Shown here: positions 1-7,670 of the stretch, piece by piece
Layout of the letters: each line of letters begins with the position of its first letter
Position numbering within the stretch: the first letter of the stretch is position 1
Source of the DNA: an uncultured bacterium
GTDB lineage: Bacteria; Desulfobacterota; Desulfobulbia; Desulfobulbales; Desulfobulbaceae
Length of the DNA stretch: 24,823 nucleotides
Direction of reading: 5' to 3'
Assembly (NCBI GenBank): GCA_903896915.1
Contig: CAITZN010000699.1
Location: 1-24,823 of the forward strand
Position numbers and translations under genes: made by a program
The notes under the pieces: model-generated
What the model was told of the DNA's origin: nothing
The model's input: only the letters and a program-made list of their open reading frames with translations
The model's database searches: none

Positions 1-1098
1 GGGGCGACTAATGAAGAGGATGGCGAAAAGGTACTGCAGGCATTGCCTCCTGCCACTGCTGTTCGCTGTGATGAGATCGACAAGCAGGAGCATCAGACCA
101 AGCCACCGCCGCGCCTTAATGAGGCGACTCTGCTTTCAGCCATGGAACATTCCGGTAAACTGGTGGAGGATGAGGACCTGGCTGAGGCTATGAAGGAGCG
201 GGGGCTAGGGACACCCGCGACCAGGGCGGCGATTATCGAGAAGCTGATCAACGAGAAGTACGTTGTTCGCGAGCAGCGCGAGCTCGTGCCCACGGGGAAG
301 GCCTTTGAATTGCTGAGCCTGCTCGAGGCTCGGCATATCGATGTGCTGGCCTCGCCGGAAATGACCGGGGACTGGGAATACAAGCTCAATCAGATCCTGA
401 AAGGGACCATGACCCGGGCTCAGTTCATGAAGGAAATCAGGGATATGGCCAGCGTTATCGTCGACAAGGTCAAGCAAGGCGGCGGTACCGAGCGGCAGGA
501 GGCCCCTTTTTCTCCGTTGGGCGGTATCCAGTTTTTTGAGACCGCGTCCGCCTATGAGTCTGCTGACAAAACTCTGGTAATCCGTAAGGTGCTCGGCGGC
601 AGGGTGATGACGGGAGCAGAGATCATTGCCTTGATCGAGGGGCAGACTCTGGGGCCTTTCGACGATTTCCGTTCCAAAAAAGGCAAGCCGTTTACCGCTT
701 CGGTCAGAATTACCAATTCCAAAGTGGAATTTCTTTTTGTTGATTCGGCAGCCGAACTTGATCGCGACGAGATCCTGCAGCAGGAACCTTTGGGGATATC
801 GCCCATCGACAAGACCAGAGTGTTTGAAACCCCGGCAGGGTTTCTTTCGGAGTCGGCGCTGGACGGTGATCAGAAAAAAGGACTGCGGATTTCCAAAGTA
901 ATTCTTGGCCGCCATTTGGACCGTGAACATATCAGCCAGTTGCTGACCCATGGTCGCACCGAATTAATAGGCGGCTTCATTTCCAAGAAAAAGAGACCTT
1001 TTGACGCCTTTCTTCTGCTCGATGCCCAAGGAAAACTCGGTTTTGAATTCCCTCCCAGAGGGAAAAAAGGGGCGGACAAAGACGCCAGCAACGGCTGA
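1..1098 (+). CDS. topB: DNA topoisomerase III (type IA), C-terminal part, 5' truncated by window edge
   Basis: The frame is open from base 1 and ends in TGA at 1096-1098, so the N-terminal Toprim domain and the active-site Tyr lie outside the window. The visible part begins near the end of the type IA core: the segment TKPPPRLNEATLLSAME followed by GLGTPATRAAIIEKL is the conserved helical region that closes the topoisomerase core. SPEMTGDWEYKLNQI follows, as in bacterial TopB proteins. After a linker come two copies of a repeat ending in a [RK]PF..x(n)..F motif (roughly codons 510-740 and 790-1060 of the DNA), which resemble the zinc-less C-terminal topoisomerase repeat found in some TopB proteins. 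TopB relaxes and decatenates DNA by single-strand passage. TopA is the alternative, but the missing four-Cys zinc fingers and the SPEMTG motif favour TopB. Confidence 0.85.
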   Translation, partial: GATNEEDGEKVLQALPPATAVRCDEIDKQEHQTKPPPRLNEATLLSAMEHSGKLVEDEDLAEAMKERGLGTPATRAAIIEKLINEKYVVREQRELVPTGKAFELLSLLEARHIDVLASPEMTGDWEYKLNQILKGTMTRAQFMKEIRDMASVIVDKVKQGGGTERQEAPFSPLGGIQFFETASAYESADKTLVIRKVLGGRVMTGAEIIALIEGQTLGPFDDFRSKKGKPFTASVRITNSKVEFLFVDSAAELDRDEILQQEPLGISPIDKTRVFETPAGFLSESALDGDQKKGLRISKVILGRHLDREHISQLLTHGRTELIGGFISKKKRPFDAFLLLDAQGKLGFEFPPRGKKGADKDASNG

Positions 1099-1190
1099 TT
1101 GCGAACGCCTGACCCTGGAAGCGTAAAAAATTTCGGGTGGCGGCAGTATTTGCGACAGACATAACACTAAACTGTCATTACACTACAGGC

Positions 1191-1589
1191 ATGAGACATT
1201 TAAAAAAAGACTACACTGATAAAGAAGGAAGGGAGTTGGCGGCAGCCTGCGTCCGTATCGCTCTGGATACCAAGGCCGAGGATCTCGTAGTACTTGATGT
1301 ACGCGGGCTGGCCTCATTCACCGATTATTTTGTGATCATGAGCGGACGTTCCACCCGTCATGTTCAGGGGCTTGCCGAAGCAATCTCAGAGGAGCTGCGC
1401 GCCAAGCGGATGAGCAGCAAACACAGCGAAGGCATGCGTGAAGGGTTGTGGGTCCTGCTTGATTTCGGTGATGTCGTGGCCCACGTTTTTTATCACGAAA
1501 GCCGCGCTTTCTACGATCTGGAAGGGTTGTGGCATGATGCCCCGAAAATAGATCCAGAAGAACTGCTCGCCGGTGAACCGCAAGCATAA
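1191..1589 (+). CDS. rsfS: Ribosomal silencing factor RsfS (YbeB/iojap family)
   Basis: This 132-residue protein matches the usual length and core of RsfS. The segments AEDLVVLDVRGLASFTDYFV and GLWVLLDFGDVVAHVFYHE, ending in YDLEGLW, are the family signature. RsfS binds ribosomal protein uL14 on the 50S subunit and blocks subunit joining during starvation. The frame is open upstream to a GTG at 1137, but the ATG at 1191 (MRHLKKDYTDKEGREL) gives the family-typical N-terminus and is preferred; the ribosome-binding site before it is weak. gpmI begins 18 bases after the stop, so the two are very likely co-transcribed. An rsfS-gpmI order is familiar from Geobacter-like deltaproteobacteria. Confidence 0.93.
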   Translation: MRHLKKDYTDKEGRELAAACVRIALDTKAEDLVVLDVRGLASFTDYFVIMSGRSTRHVQGLAEAISEELRAKRMSSKHSEGMREGLWVLLDFGDVVAHVFYHESRAFYDLEGLWHDAPKIDPEELLAGEPQA

Positions 1590-1607
1590 CGAGCGAGGAG
1601 GCTTCCG

Positions 1608-3173
1608 ATGCACCCGCCTGTTCCGATAGTCTTAACCATCCTTGATGGATGGGGTCTTGGCGACCCCACGTCCACCAATGCGGTGTATGTGGCTGACACC
1701 CCGAACATGGACCGTTTGAGCCGGGAATTTCCGATGACCTCGCTCATCGCTCATAACGGCATGGTCGGCCTGCCGGAGGGCCAGATGGGCAACTCCGAGG
1801 TCGGGCATCTTAATATTGGTGCGGGGAGAGTCGTCTATCAGGATTACACCCGGATTAGCCGTTCTGTTGATTTGGGCGAATTTGCCGCCAATCCGGTGTT
1901 AAACGACGTGATTGATAGCGTGCGCGGGTCTGGCACCCAGTTGCACCTCTGTGGCCTGCTCTCCGACGGTGGCGTGCATAGCCACATTCGTCACCTGATC
2001 GCCCTGATTGAATTGGCGGCATCCAAGGGGGTCGAGGAAATTATGGTCCACTGTTTCATGGACGGTCGGGATACGGCACCTTCTAGCGGTACCGGCTTCA
2101 TGGAAGAACTGACCGCAGCGTTGATCCGCATCGGCCGGGGTCGAGTGGCCACGGTTTCCGGCCGCTTTTGGGCCATGGATCGGGATAAACGCTGGGACCG
2201 GGTCCAGAAGGCTTGGGATGCCATGATTTGCGGCCAGGGAGCGACTGCCGTGGATGCAGTTCAGGCGGTGCTGGCGGCCTACGGTCGGGGCGAGACCGAT
2301 GAATTCATTGCCCCTACCGTGCTGGTGAACAGTGATGGCGCCCCGGTGGGCCGGATAGCGGATGGGGATGCGGTCATCTTTTTTAATTTTCGCGCTGATC
2401 GGGTGCGGGAACTTTGCCACGCTTTTGGCGATGCCTCCTTTACTAGTTTTGATGTCAGTGCACGGCCCCGGCTGTTGCAGTTGGTGACTCTGACCGAATA
2501 TGAGGCTGATTTCAACTTTCCCGTCGCCTTTCCCCCGGTGGCACTCACCCGGATCCTCGGAGAAGAGGTCAGCCGCCACGGTCGCCGTCAGCTGCGGATC
2601 GCCGAGACCGAGAAATATGCTCATGTCACCTATTTTTTTAACGGCGGCCTGGAGGTCCCCTTTGCCGGGGAGGACCGGATTCTGATTAATTCCCCGCGGG
2701 ACGTGGCCACTTATGATCTCAAGCCGCAGATGAGCGCCATCGAGGTCACCGAACGCCTGTTGCAGGTCCTGGCTGAACAGGAAACAGCGGGCAAACCCTA
2801 CGATCTGGTCATTCTCAACTTTGCCAATGGCGATATGGTCGGTCACACCGGGGTGATGGCGGCCGCCGTTACCGCCTGTGAGACCGTGGACCGCTGTGTC
2901 GGCCGGATTTATCAGTTTGTCAGGGAGCGGGACGGGATCATGCTGATCACCGCCGACCACGGCAATGCCGAGCAAATGGTCAATCCTGAGACCGGCGAGC
3001 CGTACACCGCCCATACCCTCAATCCGGTGCCCTTCCTTTTGGTGGGCGAAGGGTACAGGGACAGGACGTTACGACTCGGCGGGGCACTCAAAGACATCGC
3101 TCCGACCATCCTTACCCTGATGCAGTTGCCGATCCCCACCGAGATGGAAGGGGAGAGTCTCATAGTCCTATAG
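1608..3173 (+). CDS. gpmI: 2,3-bisphosphoglycerate-independent phosphoglycerate mutase
   Basis: This 521-residue protein is close to the usual 510-515 of the cofactor-independent mutase, which interconverts 3- and 2-phosphoglycerate in the cytosol using two Mn ions and a phosphoserine intermediate. Visible motifs are DGWG with the metal Asp at residue 13, GQMGNSEVGHLNIGAGR with the catalytic Ser at 63, CFMDGRDTAP, the RFWAMDRDKRWDR substrate-binding stretch, FNFRADR, and the C-terminal metal site ITADHGNAEQM. The ATG start has a strong GAGGAGG ribosome-binding site a few bases upstream. It sits just after rsfS. The stop codon lies inside a perfect palindrome described separately. Confidence 0.97.
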   Translation: MHPPVPIVLTILDGWGLGDPTSTNAVYVADTPNMDRLSREFPMTSLIAHNGMVGLPEGQMGNSEVGHLNIGAGRVVYQDYTRISRSVDLGEFAANPVLNDVIDSVRGSGTQLHLCGLLSDGGVHSHIRHLIALIELAASKGVEEIMVHCFMDGRDTAPSSGTGFMEELTAALIRIGRGRVATVSGRFWAMDRDKRWDRVQKAWDAMICGQGATAVDAVQAVLAAYGRGETDEFIAPTVLVNSDGAPVGRIADGDAVIFFNFRADRVRELCHAFGDASFTSFDVSARPRLLQLVTLTEYEADFNFPVAFPPVALTRILGEEVSRHGRRQLRIAETEKYAHVTYFFNGGLEVPFAGEDRILINSPRDVATYDLKPQMSAIEVTERLLQVLAEQETAGKPYDLVILNFANGDMVGHTGVMAAAVTACETVDRCVGRIYQFVRERDGIMLITADHGNAEQMVNPETGEPYTAHTLNPVPFLLVGEGYRDRTLRLGGALKDIAPTILTLMQLPIPTEMEGESLIVL

Positions 3174-3181
3174 TCTATAGG
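3167..3181. repeat. 15-bp palindrome over the gpmI stop codon
   Basis: The sequence CCTATAGTCTATAGG is a perfect inverted repeat with 7-bp arms around a central T. It contains the gpmI stop codon TAG (3171-3173). In RNA it could form a 6-bp stem with a three-base loop. No T-run follows directly, so it is not a standard terminator. It could be an operator for thrC or an mRNA 3'-end structure. Confidence 0.45.
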
Positions 3182-3199
3182 TATGTAGTCTCTTAGTGG

Positions 3200-3251
3200 A
3201 AAGGAGTGGGGGTAAAGGCCGTGTTCCAGTGAGAACATTGCCTCCTTTTTT
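3200..3251 (+). promoter_or_regulatory. Possible terminator or attenuator-like structure ahead of thrC
   Basis: AAAGGAG (3200-3206) can pair with CTCCTTT (3242-3248), which runs directly into a T-tract ending at 3251. An inner hairpin, TGTTC (3222-3226) with GAACA (3233-3237), fits between them. The outer stem is short and the enclosed region is 35 bases, so this is weaker than a classic terminator. It may terminate gpmI transcription or act as a leader structure for thrC. No leader peptide rich in Thr codons was seen. Confidence 0.35.
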
Positions 3252-3296
3252 GCCTAAAAGTTTACAGCTAACAACCCAACGCAAAGGAACACGAGT

Positions 3297-4688
3297 ATGC
3301 GCTATATCAGTACGCGGGGCGGGATTGAGCCCCTGGGGTTCAAGGAAGCGGTGATGATGGGACTGGCCCGGGATGGCGGCCTGCTGCTGCCCGAGACCTT
3401 GCCAACCATCGACGCCTCTGTACTTGACCGCTGGCAAAACCTGCCCTACCAGTATCTGGCTCGCGAGGTGCTGTCGCTCTTTATCGACGATATTCCTGAA
3501 AATGATCTGGAAGATCTGGTTGAACGCTCTTATGCAAACTTTGCTCATCCCCAGGTAACCCCGGTATGCAAGCAGGGTGATGTTTATATCCTGGAGCTCT
3601 TTCACGGCCCGACCCTGGCCTTCAAGGATGTGGCCCTTCAGTTGCTCGGCAATCTCTTTGAATACGTGTTGACCCGCACCGGCGGTTCTATGAACATCCT
3701 CGGCGCCACCTCGGGCGACACCGGCAGCGCCGCCATTGCTGGGGTGCGCGGCAAGGGCAATATTAACATTTTCATCCTCCATCCGCATGGCCGGACCAGC
3801 CCCATCCAGGCCCTGCAGATGACGACAGTCCTTGATCCCAATGTGTTTAATATTGCGGTCCGGGGCACCTTTGATGATGCTCAGAGTATCGTCAAAGAAA
3901 TTTTCAACGATCTCGCTTTCCGGGACGCCTATCAGTTGGGCGCGGTCAACTCGATCAACTGGGCCCGGGTGCTGGCGCAGGTGGTCTATTATGTCTATGC
4001 TTACCTGAAACTGCGTAAAACCGGCAGCGACAGCGTGGATTTCTCCGTGCCCACCGGCAATTTCGGCGATATTTTTGCAGGTTATGTTGCCCGTAAACTC
4101 CTGCCCGCCGGTTGTATCCACACTTTGATTCTGGCTACCAACGCTAACGATCTGCTGACCCGGTTCGTTACCCAGGGCGATTATTCCCGCGGCCAGGTCA
4201 TCGCCACCAGCAGCCCCTCGATGGATATCCAGATTGCCTCCAATTTTGAGCGCTATCTGTACTATCTCCGCGACGAAGACGGAGCCGCGGTCAAGCGAGA
4301 TATGGACGGGTTTGCCGCCACCGGTACCCTTGATCTTTCCAGGTTTAAAGACCGGGTGGCCCGTGATTTCTGTTCGCGTTCGGTTTCCGAGGCTGAGACC
4401 AACCAAACCATCGGCGATTTTTACCGGGAGCATGGTTACCTGCTTGATCCCCACACTGCGGTCGGGGTCAAGGCTGCGCTTGAACTTCGCGACCCGCAGC
4501 GGCCGGTGGTCTGTCTGGCCACCGCCCATCCCGCCAAATTCGGAGCTGCTGTCGCTAAGGCCATTGGCAGTGAACCGACCCTGCCGCCGGCTCTTGCCGG
4601 TCTGGCCAGCAAGGAGAGCCGCTGCGCCATCTTGGATGCCGATACCGCCATAATTCGGGATTTTATTGCCCAGAACGCCTTGAAATGA
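3297..4688 (+). CDS. thrC: Threonine synthase
   Basis: This 463-residue PLP enzyme of the long ThrC class converts O-phosphohomoserine to threonine. The N-terminus MRYISTRGG and GLARDGGLLLPE are typical of the family. The PLP Lys is K110 in FHGPTLAFKDVALQLLGN, and the phosphate-binding loop GATSGDTGSAA lies near residues 136-145. GAVNSINWARVLAQVVYY, SVPTGNFGDIFAGY and the C-terminal TAHPAKF complete the family signature. The ATG at 3297 follows an AAAGGA ribosome-binding site at 3283-3288. No other threonine pathway gene is in the window. The next gene starts 28 bases downstream. Confidence 0.97.
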   Translation: MRYISTRGGIEPLGFKEAVMMGLARDGGLLLPETLPTIDASVLDRWQNLPYQYLAREVLSLFIDDIPENDLEDLVERSYANFAHPQVTPVCKQGDVYILELFHGPTLAFKDVALQLLGNLFEYVLTRTGGSMNILGATSGDTGSAAIAGVRGKGNINIFILHPHGRTSPIQALQMTTVLDPNVFNIAVRGTFDDAQSIVKEIFNDLAFRDAYQLGAVNSINWARVLAQVVYYVYAYLKLRKTGSDSVDFSVPTGNFGDIFAGYVARKLLPAGCIHTLILATNANDLLTRFVTQGDYSRGQVIATSSPSMDIQIASNFERYLYYLRDEDGAAVKRDMDGFAATGTLDLSRFKDRVARDFCSRSVSEAETNQTIGDFYREHGYLLDPHTAVGVKAALELRDPQRPVVCLATAHPAKFGAAVAKAIGSEPTLPPALAGLASKESRCAILDADTAIIRDFIAQNALK

Positions 4689-4716
4689 TCAACCGGCCTG
4701 GAGCCAGAGGCAGCGC

Positions 4717-5556
4717 ATGATGGATACCATGCAACACCAGCAGGCCGTGGAGGCAGCGGTGGCTTTTATTCGCAGCCGTATTGCTGAGCCGCCGGAAGTT
4801 CTGATTCAGTTGGGCACCGGGCTGGGAGAGCTGGCCAAAGCAATGCAGGTTGAGTGTACCTTGGCCTACGAGGAGATTCCCCATTTCCCCCGCTCTACAG
4901 TGACCAGTCATGCCGGTAATCTGGTGTTCGGCACGCTTGCCGGAAAGCGGACTGCGATCCTTCAAGGACGTTTCCATTACTACGAGGGCTATTCGGCCCG
5001 CGAGGTGGCTTTTCCCATTCGGGTACTTGCCCTGCTGGGCGTGACCACCGCAATCATCACCAATGCCAGTGGCGGCCTTAATCCCACCTTCCGTCCTGGC
5101 ACTCTCATGGTCTTTAGCGATCACATCAATCAATTGGGCGATAATCCGTTGCGCGGTCCGAATATCGACGCCTGGGGGGAACGGTTTCCCGATCTTTCCA
5201 CCCCCTACGATCCCCAGCTCCGGCAATTGGCCTTGCAGTTAGCTGCCCGGCTCGGGCTCTCGGAGGTGGCAAGCGGCACTTATGTCTGTATACCCGGGCC
5301 AAGCCTCGAAACTCCGGCCGAGACCCGCTTTTTACGGATGATCGGAGCCGATGCTGTGGGTATGTCCTCGGTGCCGGAGATCTTGGTCGCCCTTCATGCG
5401 GGTCTGCGGGTCCTGGGGCTCTCGGTGGTGGCTAATGTCAATGATCCCGAATGCTTCCAGCCCATCCGCATCGACGAGATCATTGCCGCAGCCCGCAAGG
5501 CTGAGCCGCGTCTGCAGCAGTTGATTCTTAATATTTTGGCGGAGTTGCAAGCATGA
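4717..5556 (+). CDS. Purine nucleoside phosphorylase family protein, probably 5'-methylthioinosine phosphorylase
   Basis: This 279-residue protein belongs to the trimeric PNP/MTAP family, which cleaves purine nucleosides with phosphate. Family motifs are QLGTGLGEL (31-39), LQGRFHYYEGY with H87, NASGGLNP, CIPGPSLETPAETR with E198, and GMSSVPEILVA. The purine-recognising residue is Asn (N240 in VVANVND), as in 6-oxopurine-specific PNPs, where MTAP has Asp. The position matching the human PNP His that contacts the ribose 5'-OH is Ile (I252 in PIRIDEII), as with the Val of MTAP, and the phosphate loop has Thr (T34) as in MTAP. This mix predicts a 6-oxopurine nucleoside with a hydrophobic 5' group, namely methylthioinosine. 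The stop overlaps the start of the deaminase gene by 4 bases (ATGA). The start ATG at 4717 has AGAGG upstream; a second ATG follows at 4720. Ordinary inosine/guanosine PNP is the alternative. Confidence 0.85.
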   Translation: MMDTMQHQQAVEAAVAFIRSRIAEPPEVLIQLGTGLGELAKAMQVECTLAYEEIPHFPRSTVTSHAGNLVFGTLAGKRTAILQGRFHYYEGYSAREVAFPIRVLALLGVTTAIITNASGGLNPTFRPGTLMVFSDHINQLGDNPLRGPNIDAWGERFPDLSTPYDPQLRQLALQLAARLGLSEVASGTYVCIPGPSLETPAETRFLRMIGADAVGMSSVPEILVALHAGLRVLGLSVVANVNDPECFQPIRIDEIIAAARKAEPRLQQLILNILAELQA

Positions 5557-6884
5557 GCGAACCCAAAGCCGATCTCATTCTCACCGGTCAATACCTGCTG
5601 ACCATGGACCCCGAGCAAACCCTGATTGCAGGAGGTGGCCTCGCCATTGCCGGCGATACCATCCTGGCGATCGGCAAAAACGATGAGTTGTTGGCGCGCT
5701 ACCCCGGGGTTCCGGTGATCGCTGAACCCTATGGCCTGATCATGCCGGGCCTGGTCAATGTCCACACCCACGCCGCCATGTCTCTGTTCCGAGGGCTGGC
5801 CGATGACCTGCCGTTGATGCAGTGGCTGCAGGAATATATCTTTCCGAAAGAGGCCACCCTCACCGGCGAGGTGGTCTATCAGGCTACCCTGCTGTCGCTT
5901 TGCGAGATGATCAAATCGGGTACCACCTCGTTTTGTGACATGTACCTGTTTGCCGCTGACGTCGCTCGGGCAGTTGAACTGTCTGGGATGCGCGCCTGGC
6001 TGGGTGAGGTGTTGTACGATTTTCCCTCGCCCAATTACGGAACCCTCGAAAATGGTTTTGCCTATACGCAGGCGTTGCTCGATCGTTATCGCAACCATCC
6101 GTTGATCACTGTGACCATTGACCCGCATGCCGTCTATACCTGCTCTCCCGATCTGTTGACCCGGCTTGGCGCTCTGGCCCGTGAGCAAGGAGCGTTGTAT
6201 GTGATCCATCTTGCCGAGAATGAGGAAGAGGTGCGGACCTGCCGGGAACGATATGGCCGGACGCCGGTGGCGCATCTTGAGGCTCTGGGTTTACTTGGCC
6301 CCCAGATGGTCGCTGCCCATTGCGTCATGTTGAGTGAGGCTGAAATCGCCCTCTTGGCTCAACGGGGCGTCAAGGTGGCCCACTGCCCGGAATCGAATCT
6401 GAAGTTGGCCTCAGGGATCGCGCCTATAGTGCAGATGCTGGCTGACGGTATCGTCGTGGGTATAGGCACCGACGGCAGCGCCTCCAATAACGATGTTGAC
6501 ATGTTTGGCGAGATGAACTGTGCTGCCAAAATTCATAAGGTAGACCGGATGGATCCGACCGCTATGAACGCGACCACCACCCTGCATGCCGCCACTCTGG
6601 GCGGGGCTGAGGTTTTGGGAGCCGGGGACCGCGTCGGTAGCCTGGAAGCTGGCAAAAAAGCTGATTGTATCGTCCTGGATCTGAACCAACCGCACTTGAC
6701 CCCTATGTATAAACCAGTTTCCCATCTGGTCTATGCTGCTCGCGGCAGCGATGTCATCCATTCGGTGATTAACGGCCGAGTGGTGATGCGCAACCGGCAA
6801 CTCCAGACCCTTGATGAGGTGGCGATCCTTGCCCGGATCAGGGAGATCGGCGCAGGGTTTGCGCGGTACCGCAATGGCGGTTGA
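5553..6884 (+). CDS. mtaD: 5-methylthioadenosine/S-adenosylhomocysteine deaminase
   Basis: This 443-residue amidohydrolase deaminates the adenine ring of MTA and/or S-adenosylhomocysteine. The metal and catalytic residues are all visible: HxH at H71 and H73 in LVNVHTHAAMSLFRG, H219 with catalytic E222 in VIHLAENEEEV, H256 in AAHCVM, H277 in AHCPESNLKLASG, and D307 in GIGTDGSASNN. LPLMQWLQEYIFPKE is typical of the MtaD group rather than guanine or cytosine deaminases. Translational coupling (ATGA) with the preceding phosphorylase suggests a two-step salvage route in which MTA is deaminated to methylthioinosine and then phosphorolysed. Its stop codon lies within the -35 box of the tat promoter. 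Confidence 0.93.
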   Translation: MSEPKADLILTGQYLLTMDPEQTLIAGGGLAIAGDTILAIGKNDELLARYPGVPVIAEPYGLIMPGLVNVHTHAAMSLFRGLADDLPLMQWLQEYIFPKEATLTGEVVYQATLLSLCEMIKSGTTSFCDMYLFAADVARAVELSGMRAWLGEVLYDFPSPNYGTLENGFAYTQALLDRYRNHPLITVTIDPHAVYTCSPDLLTRLGALAREQGALYVIHLAENEEEVRTCRERYGRTPVAHLEALGLLGPQMVAAHCVMLSEAEIALLAQRGVKVAHCPESNLKLASGIAPIVQMLADGIVVGIGTDGSASNNDVDMFGEMNCAAKIHKVDRMDPTAMNATTTLHAATLGGAEVLGAGDRVGSLEAGKKADCIVLDLNQPHLTPMYKPVSHLVYAARGSDVIHSVINGRVVMRNRQLQTLDEVAILARIREIGAGFARYRNGG

Positions 6885-6910
6885 CAGTTTGTCCGGCGAA
6901 GTGCTAATAT
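6881..6910 (+). promoter_or_regulatory. Near-consensus sigma-70 promoter for the tatA pair
   Basis: TTGACA (6881-6886) is a perfect -35 box, separated by 18 bases from TAATAT (6905-6910), which matches five of six -10 positions and is preceded by TGC as an extended -10. The -35 overlaps the mtaD stop codon TGA (6882-6884). The first tatA starts 46 bases after the -10, with GAGGTG at 6945-6950 as ribosome-binding site. Confidence 0.78.
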
Positions 6911-6955
6911 CAACCTTTATTATTATTCTCTTTTAATTCTTCACGAGGTGTCACC

Positions 6956-7138
6956 ATGTTCGGACTCGGAATGCCTGAGTTGCTCGTTATCCTGGTCATT
7001 ATCGTTATTATCTTTGGAGCAGGCAAACTGCCGGAGATCGGGAGCGGTATAGGCAAAGGCATCAAAAATTTCAAAGAAGCTACCAAAAAAGAGGAAGAAA
7101 AGAAGGCTCTTGATGACGACAAGAATAAAGAGGCCTAA
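6956..7138 (+). CDS. tatA: Twin-arginine translocase subunit TatA/E (first of two)
   Basis: This 60-residue protein has the complete TatA plan. A short N-terminus with the conserved polar residue E8 ([10 protein letters not shown]) leads into a transmembrane helix at residues 7-21, the hinge [21 protein letters not shown], and an acidic/basic tail rich in Lys and Glu. TatA multimers form the membrane pore through which folded proteins with RR signal peptides are exported. No tatC is present in the window, so the TatC partner must be encoded elsewhere. The gene has its own strong promoter. A second tatA-type gene lies 53 bases downstream. Confidence 0.96.
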   Translation: MFGLGMPELLVILVIIVIIFGAGKLPEIGSGIGKGIKNFKEATKKEEEKKALDDDKNKEA

Positions 7139-7191
7139 AAGCCGTGCTTTCTTTCCTATCTGTTGCATAAATTAATACCCTGGTAATTGTT

Positions 7192-7440
7192 ATGTTTGGA
7201 CTTGGAACCCCTGAATTGATTGTTATTCTCCTGATAGCTTTCCTGGTTTTCGGTAGTAAAAAATTGCCGGAAATAGGCGCTGGTCTGGGTAAGGCTATCG
7301 GATCCTTTAAAAAAGGACTCGGCGATATCGAAGATGCTGGAGTTGATTTGAAAATGAGCCTGCCTGGCGTAAAAGAGATGACAGCCGTCAAGGAACAGAT
7401 TGATAAGGCCAAAGATCTTACAGGCGTTCTTGGTAAGTAA
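7192..7440 (+). CDS. tatA: Twin-arginine translocase TatA-family protein (second of two)
   Basis: This 82-residue protein shares the N-terminal helix and hinge of the preceding gene (MFGLGTPELIVILL, FGSKKLPEIGAGLGKAIGSFKKG). It has a longer amphipathic tail, KKGLGDIEDAGVDLKM and onward, ending in DLTGVLGK. E8 is conserved. The longer tail could mean a TatA specialised for other substrates, or a TatB-like role; the sequence alone does not separate these, and the KLPEIG hinge is TatA-like. The ribosome-binding site before 7192 is weak, so translation may depend on read-through from the first copy. A terminator follows 11 bases after the stop codon. Confidence 0.93.
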   Translation: MFGLGTPELIVILLIAFLVFGSKKLPEIGAGLGKAIGSFKKGLGDIEDAGVDLKMSLPGVKEMTAVKEQIDKAKDLTGVLGK

Positions 7441-7451
7441 TTCCCAGTTAT

Positions 7452-7472
7452 CCCTGCATCCGTAGGGTTTTT
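7452..7472 (+). terminator. Rho-independent terminator after the tatA pair
   Basis: CCCTGC (7452-7457) pairs with GTAGGG (7462-7467), including one G-U pair, around the four-base loop ATCC. Five T residues follow (7468-7472). It begins 11 bases after the second tatA stop codon. Confidence 0.65.
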
Positions 7473-7513
7473 GAGCGATACTTTTCCATCATCTTGCCGA
7501 TTGTCCTTTACTC

Positions 7514-7542
7514 TTGACAACCAATAGCCTTTTCAGTAAATG
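7514..7542 (+). promoter_or_regulatory. Possible upstream promoter for the glutamate synthase genes
   Basis: A perfect -35 box TTGACA (7514-7519) is followed after 17 bases by TAAATG (7537-7542), which matches only three -10 positions. It lies about 130 bases upstream of the amidotransferase start. A second candidate lies closer to the gene. Confidence 0.3.
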
Positions 7543-7569
7543 CTTTCCCTCTCAACCACGGTCATTTCT

Positions 7570-7585
7570 GTGATTTTGCAATCAC
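7570..7585. promoter_or_regulatory. Dyad upstream of the glutamate synthase operon, possible operator
   Basis: GTGATT (7570-7575) and AATCAC (7580-7585) form a perfect inverted repeat around TTGC. It lies just upstream of the -35 of the nearer promoter candidate. It resembles a CRP/FNR-type TGTGA...TCAC dyad, but the spacer is 8 rather than 6 bases, so the regulator cannot be named. Confidence 0.4.
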
Positions 7586-7589
7586 GAAA

Positions 7590-7617
7590 TTGTATAGAGA
7601 TTGTATGTTTTTATATT
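7590..7617 (+). promoter_or_regulatory. Possible proximal promoter for the glutamate synthase genes
   Basis: TTGTAT (7590-7595) and TATATT (7612-7617) are separated by 16 bases. The -10 is good (five of six positions) and the -35 is poor (three of six), the usual pattern of an activator-dependent promoter. The dyad at 7570-7585 sits at about -46 relative to the expected start site. Confidence 0.38.
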
Positions 7618-7670
7618 TTTAATTCCTGGTTGCATCCGTCTGACCAAGATCGACCTTTCAGGAGCCGTTC

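Noticed and set aside
1137..1190. An upstream GTG start for rsfS
   Set aside because: It would add 18 residues with no resemblance to the family N-terminus.
1899..3014. A 371-codon minus-strand frame opposite gpmI
   Set aside because: Shadow of the well-supported gpmI gene, with no family signature or ribosome-binding site.
3168..4529. A 453-codon open frame on the minus strand opposite thrC
   Set aside because: thrC is certain from its PLP and phosphate-binding motifs. The antisense frame has low-complexity, Gly/His/Gln-rich content typical of GC-rich shadow frames and no recognisable motif.
7560..7600. A sigma-54 promoter before the glutamate synthase genes
   Set aside because: TTTTGCA resembles a -12 element, but no GG-containing -24 element stands at the required spacing.
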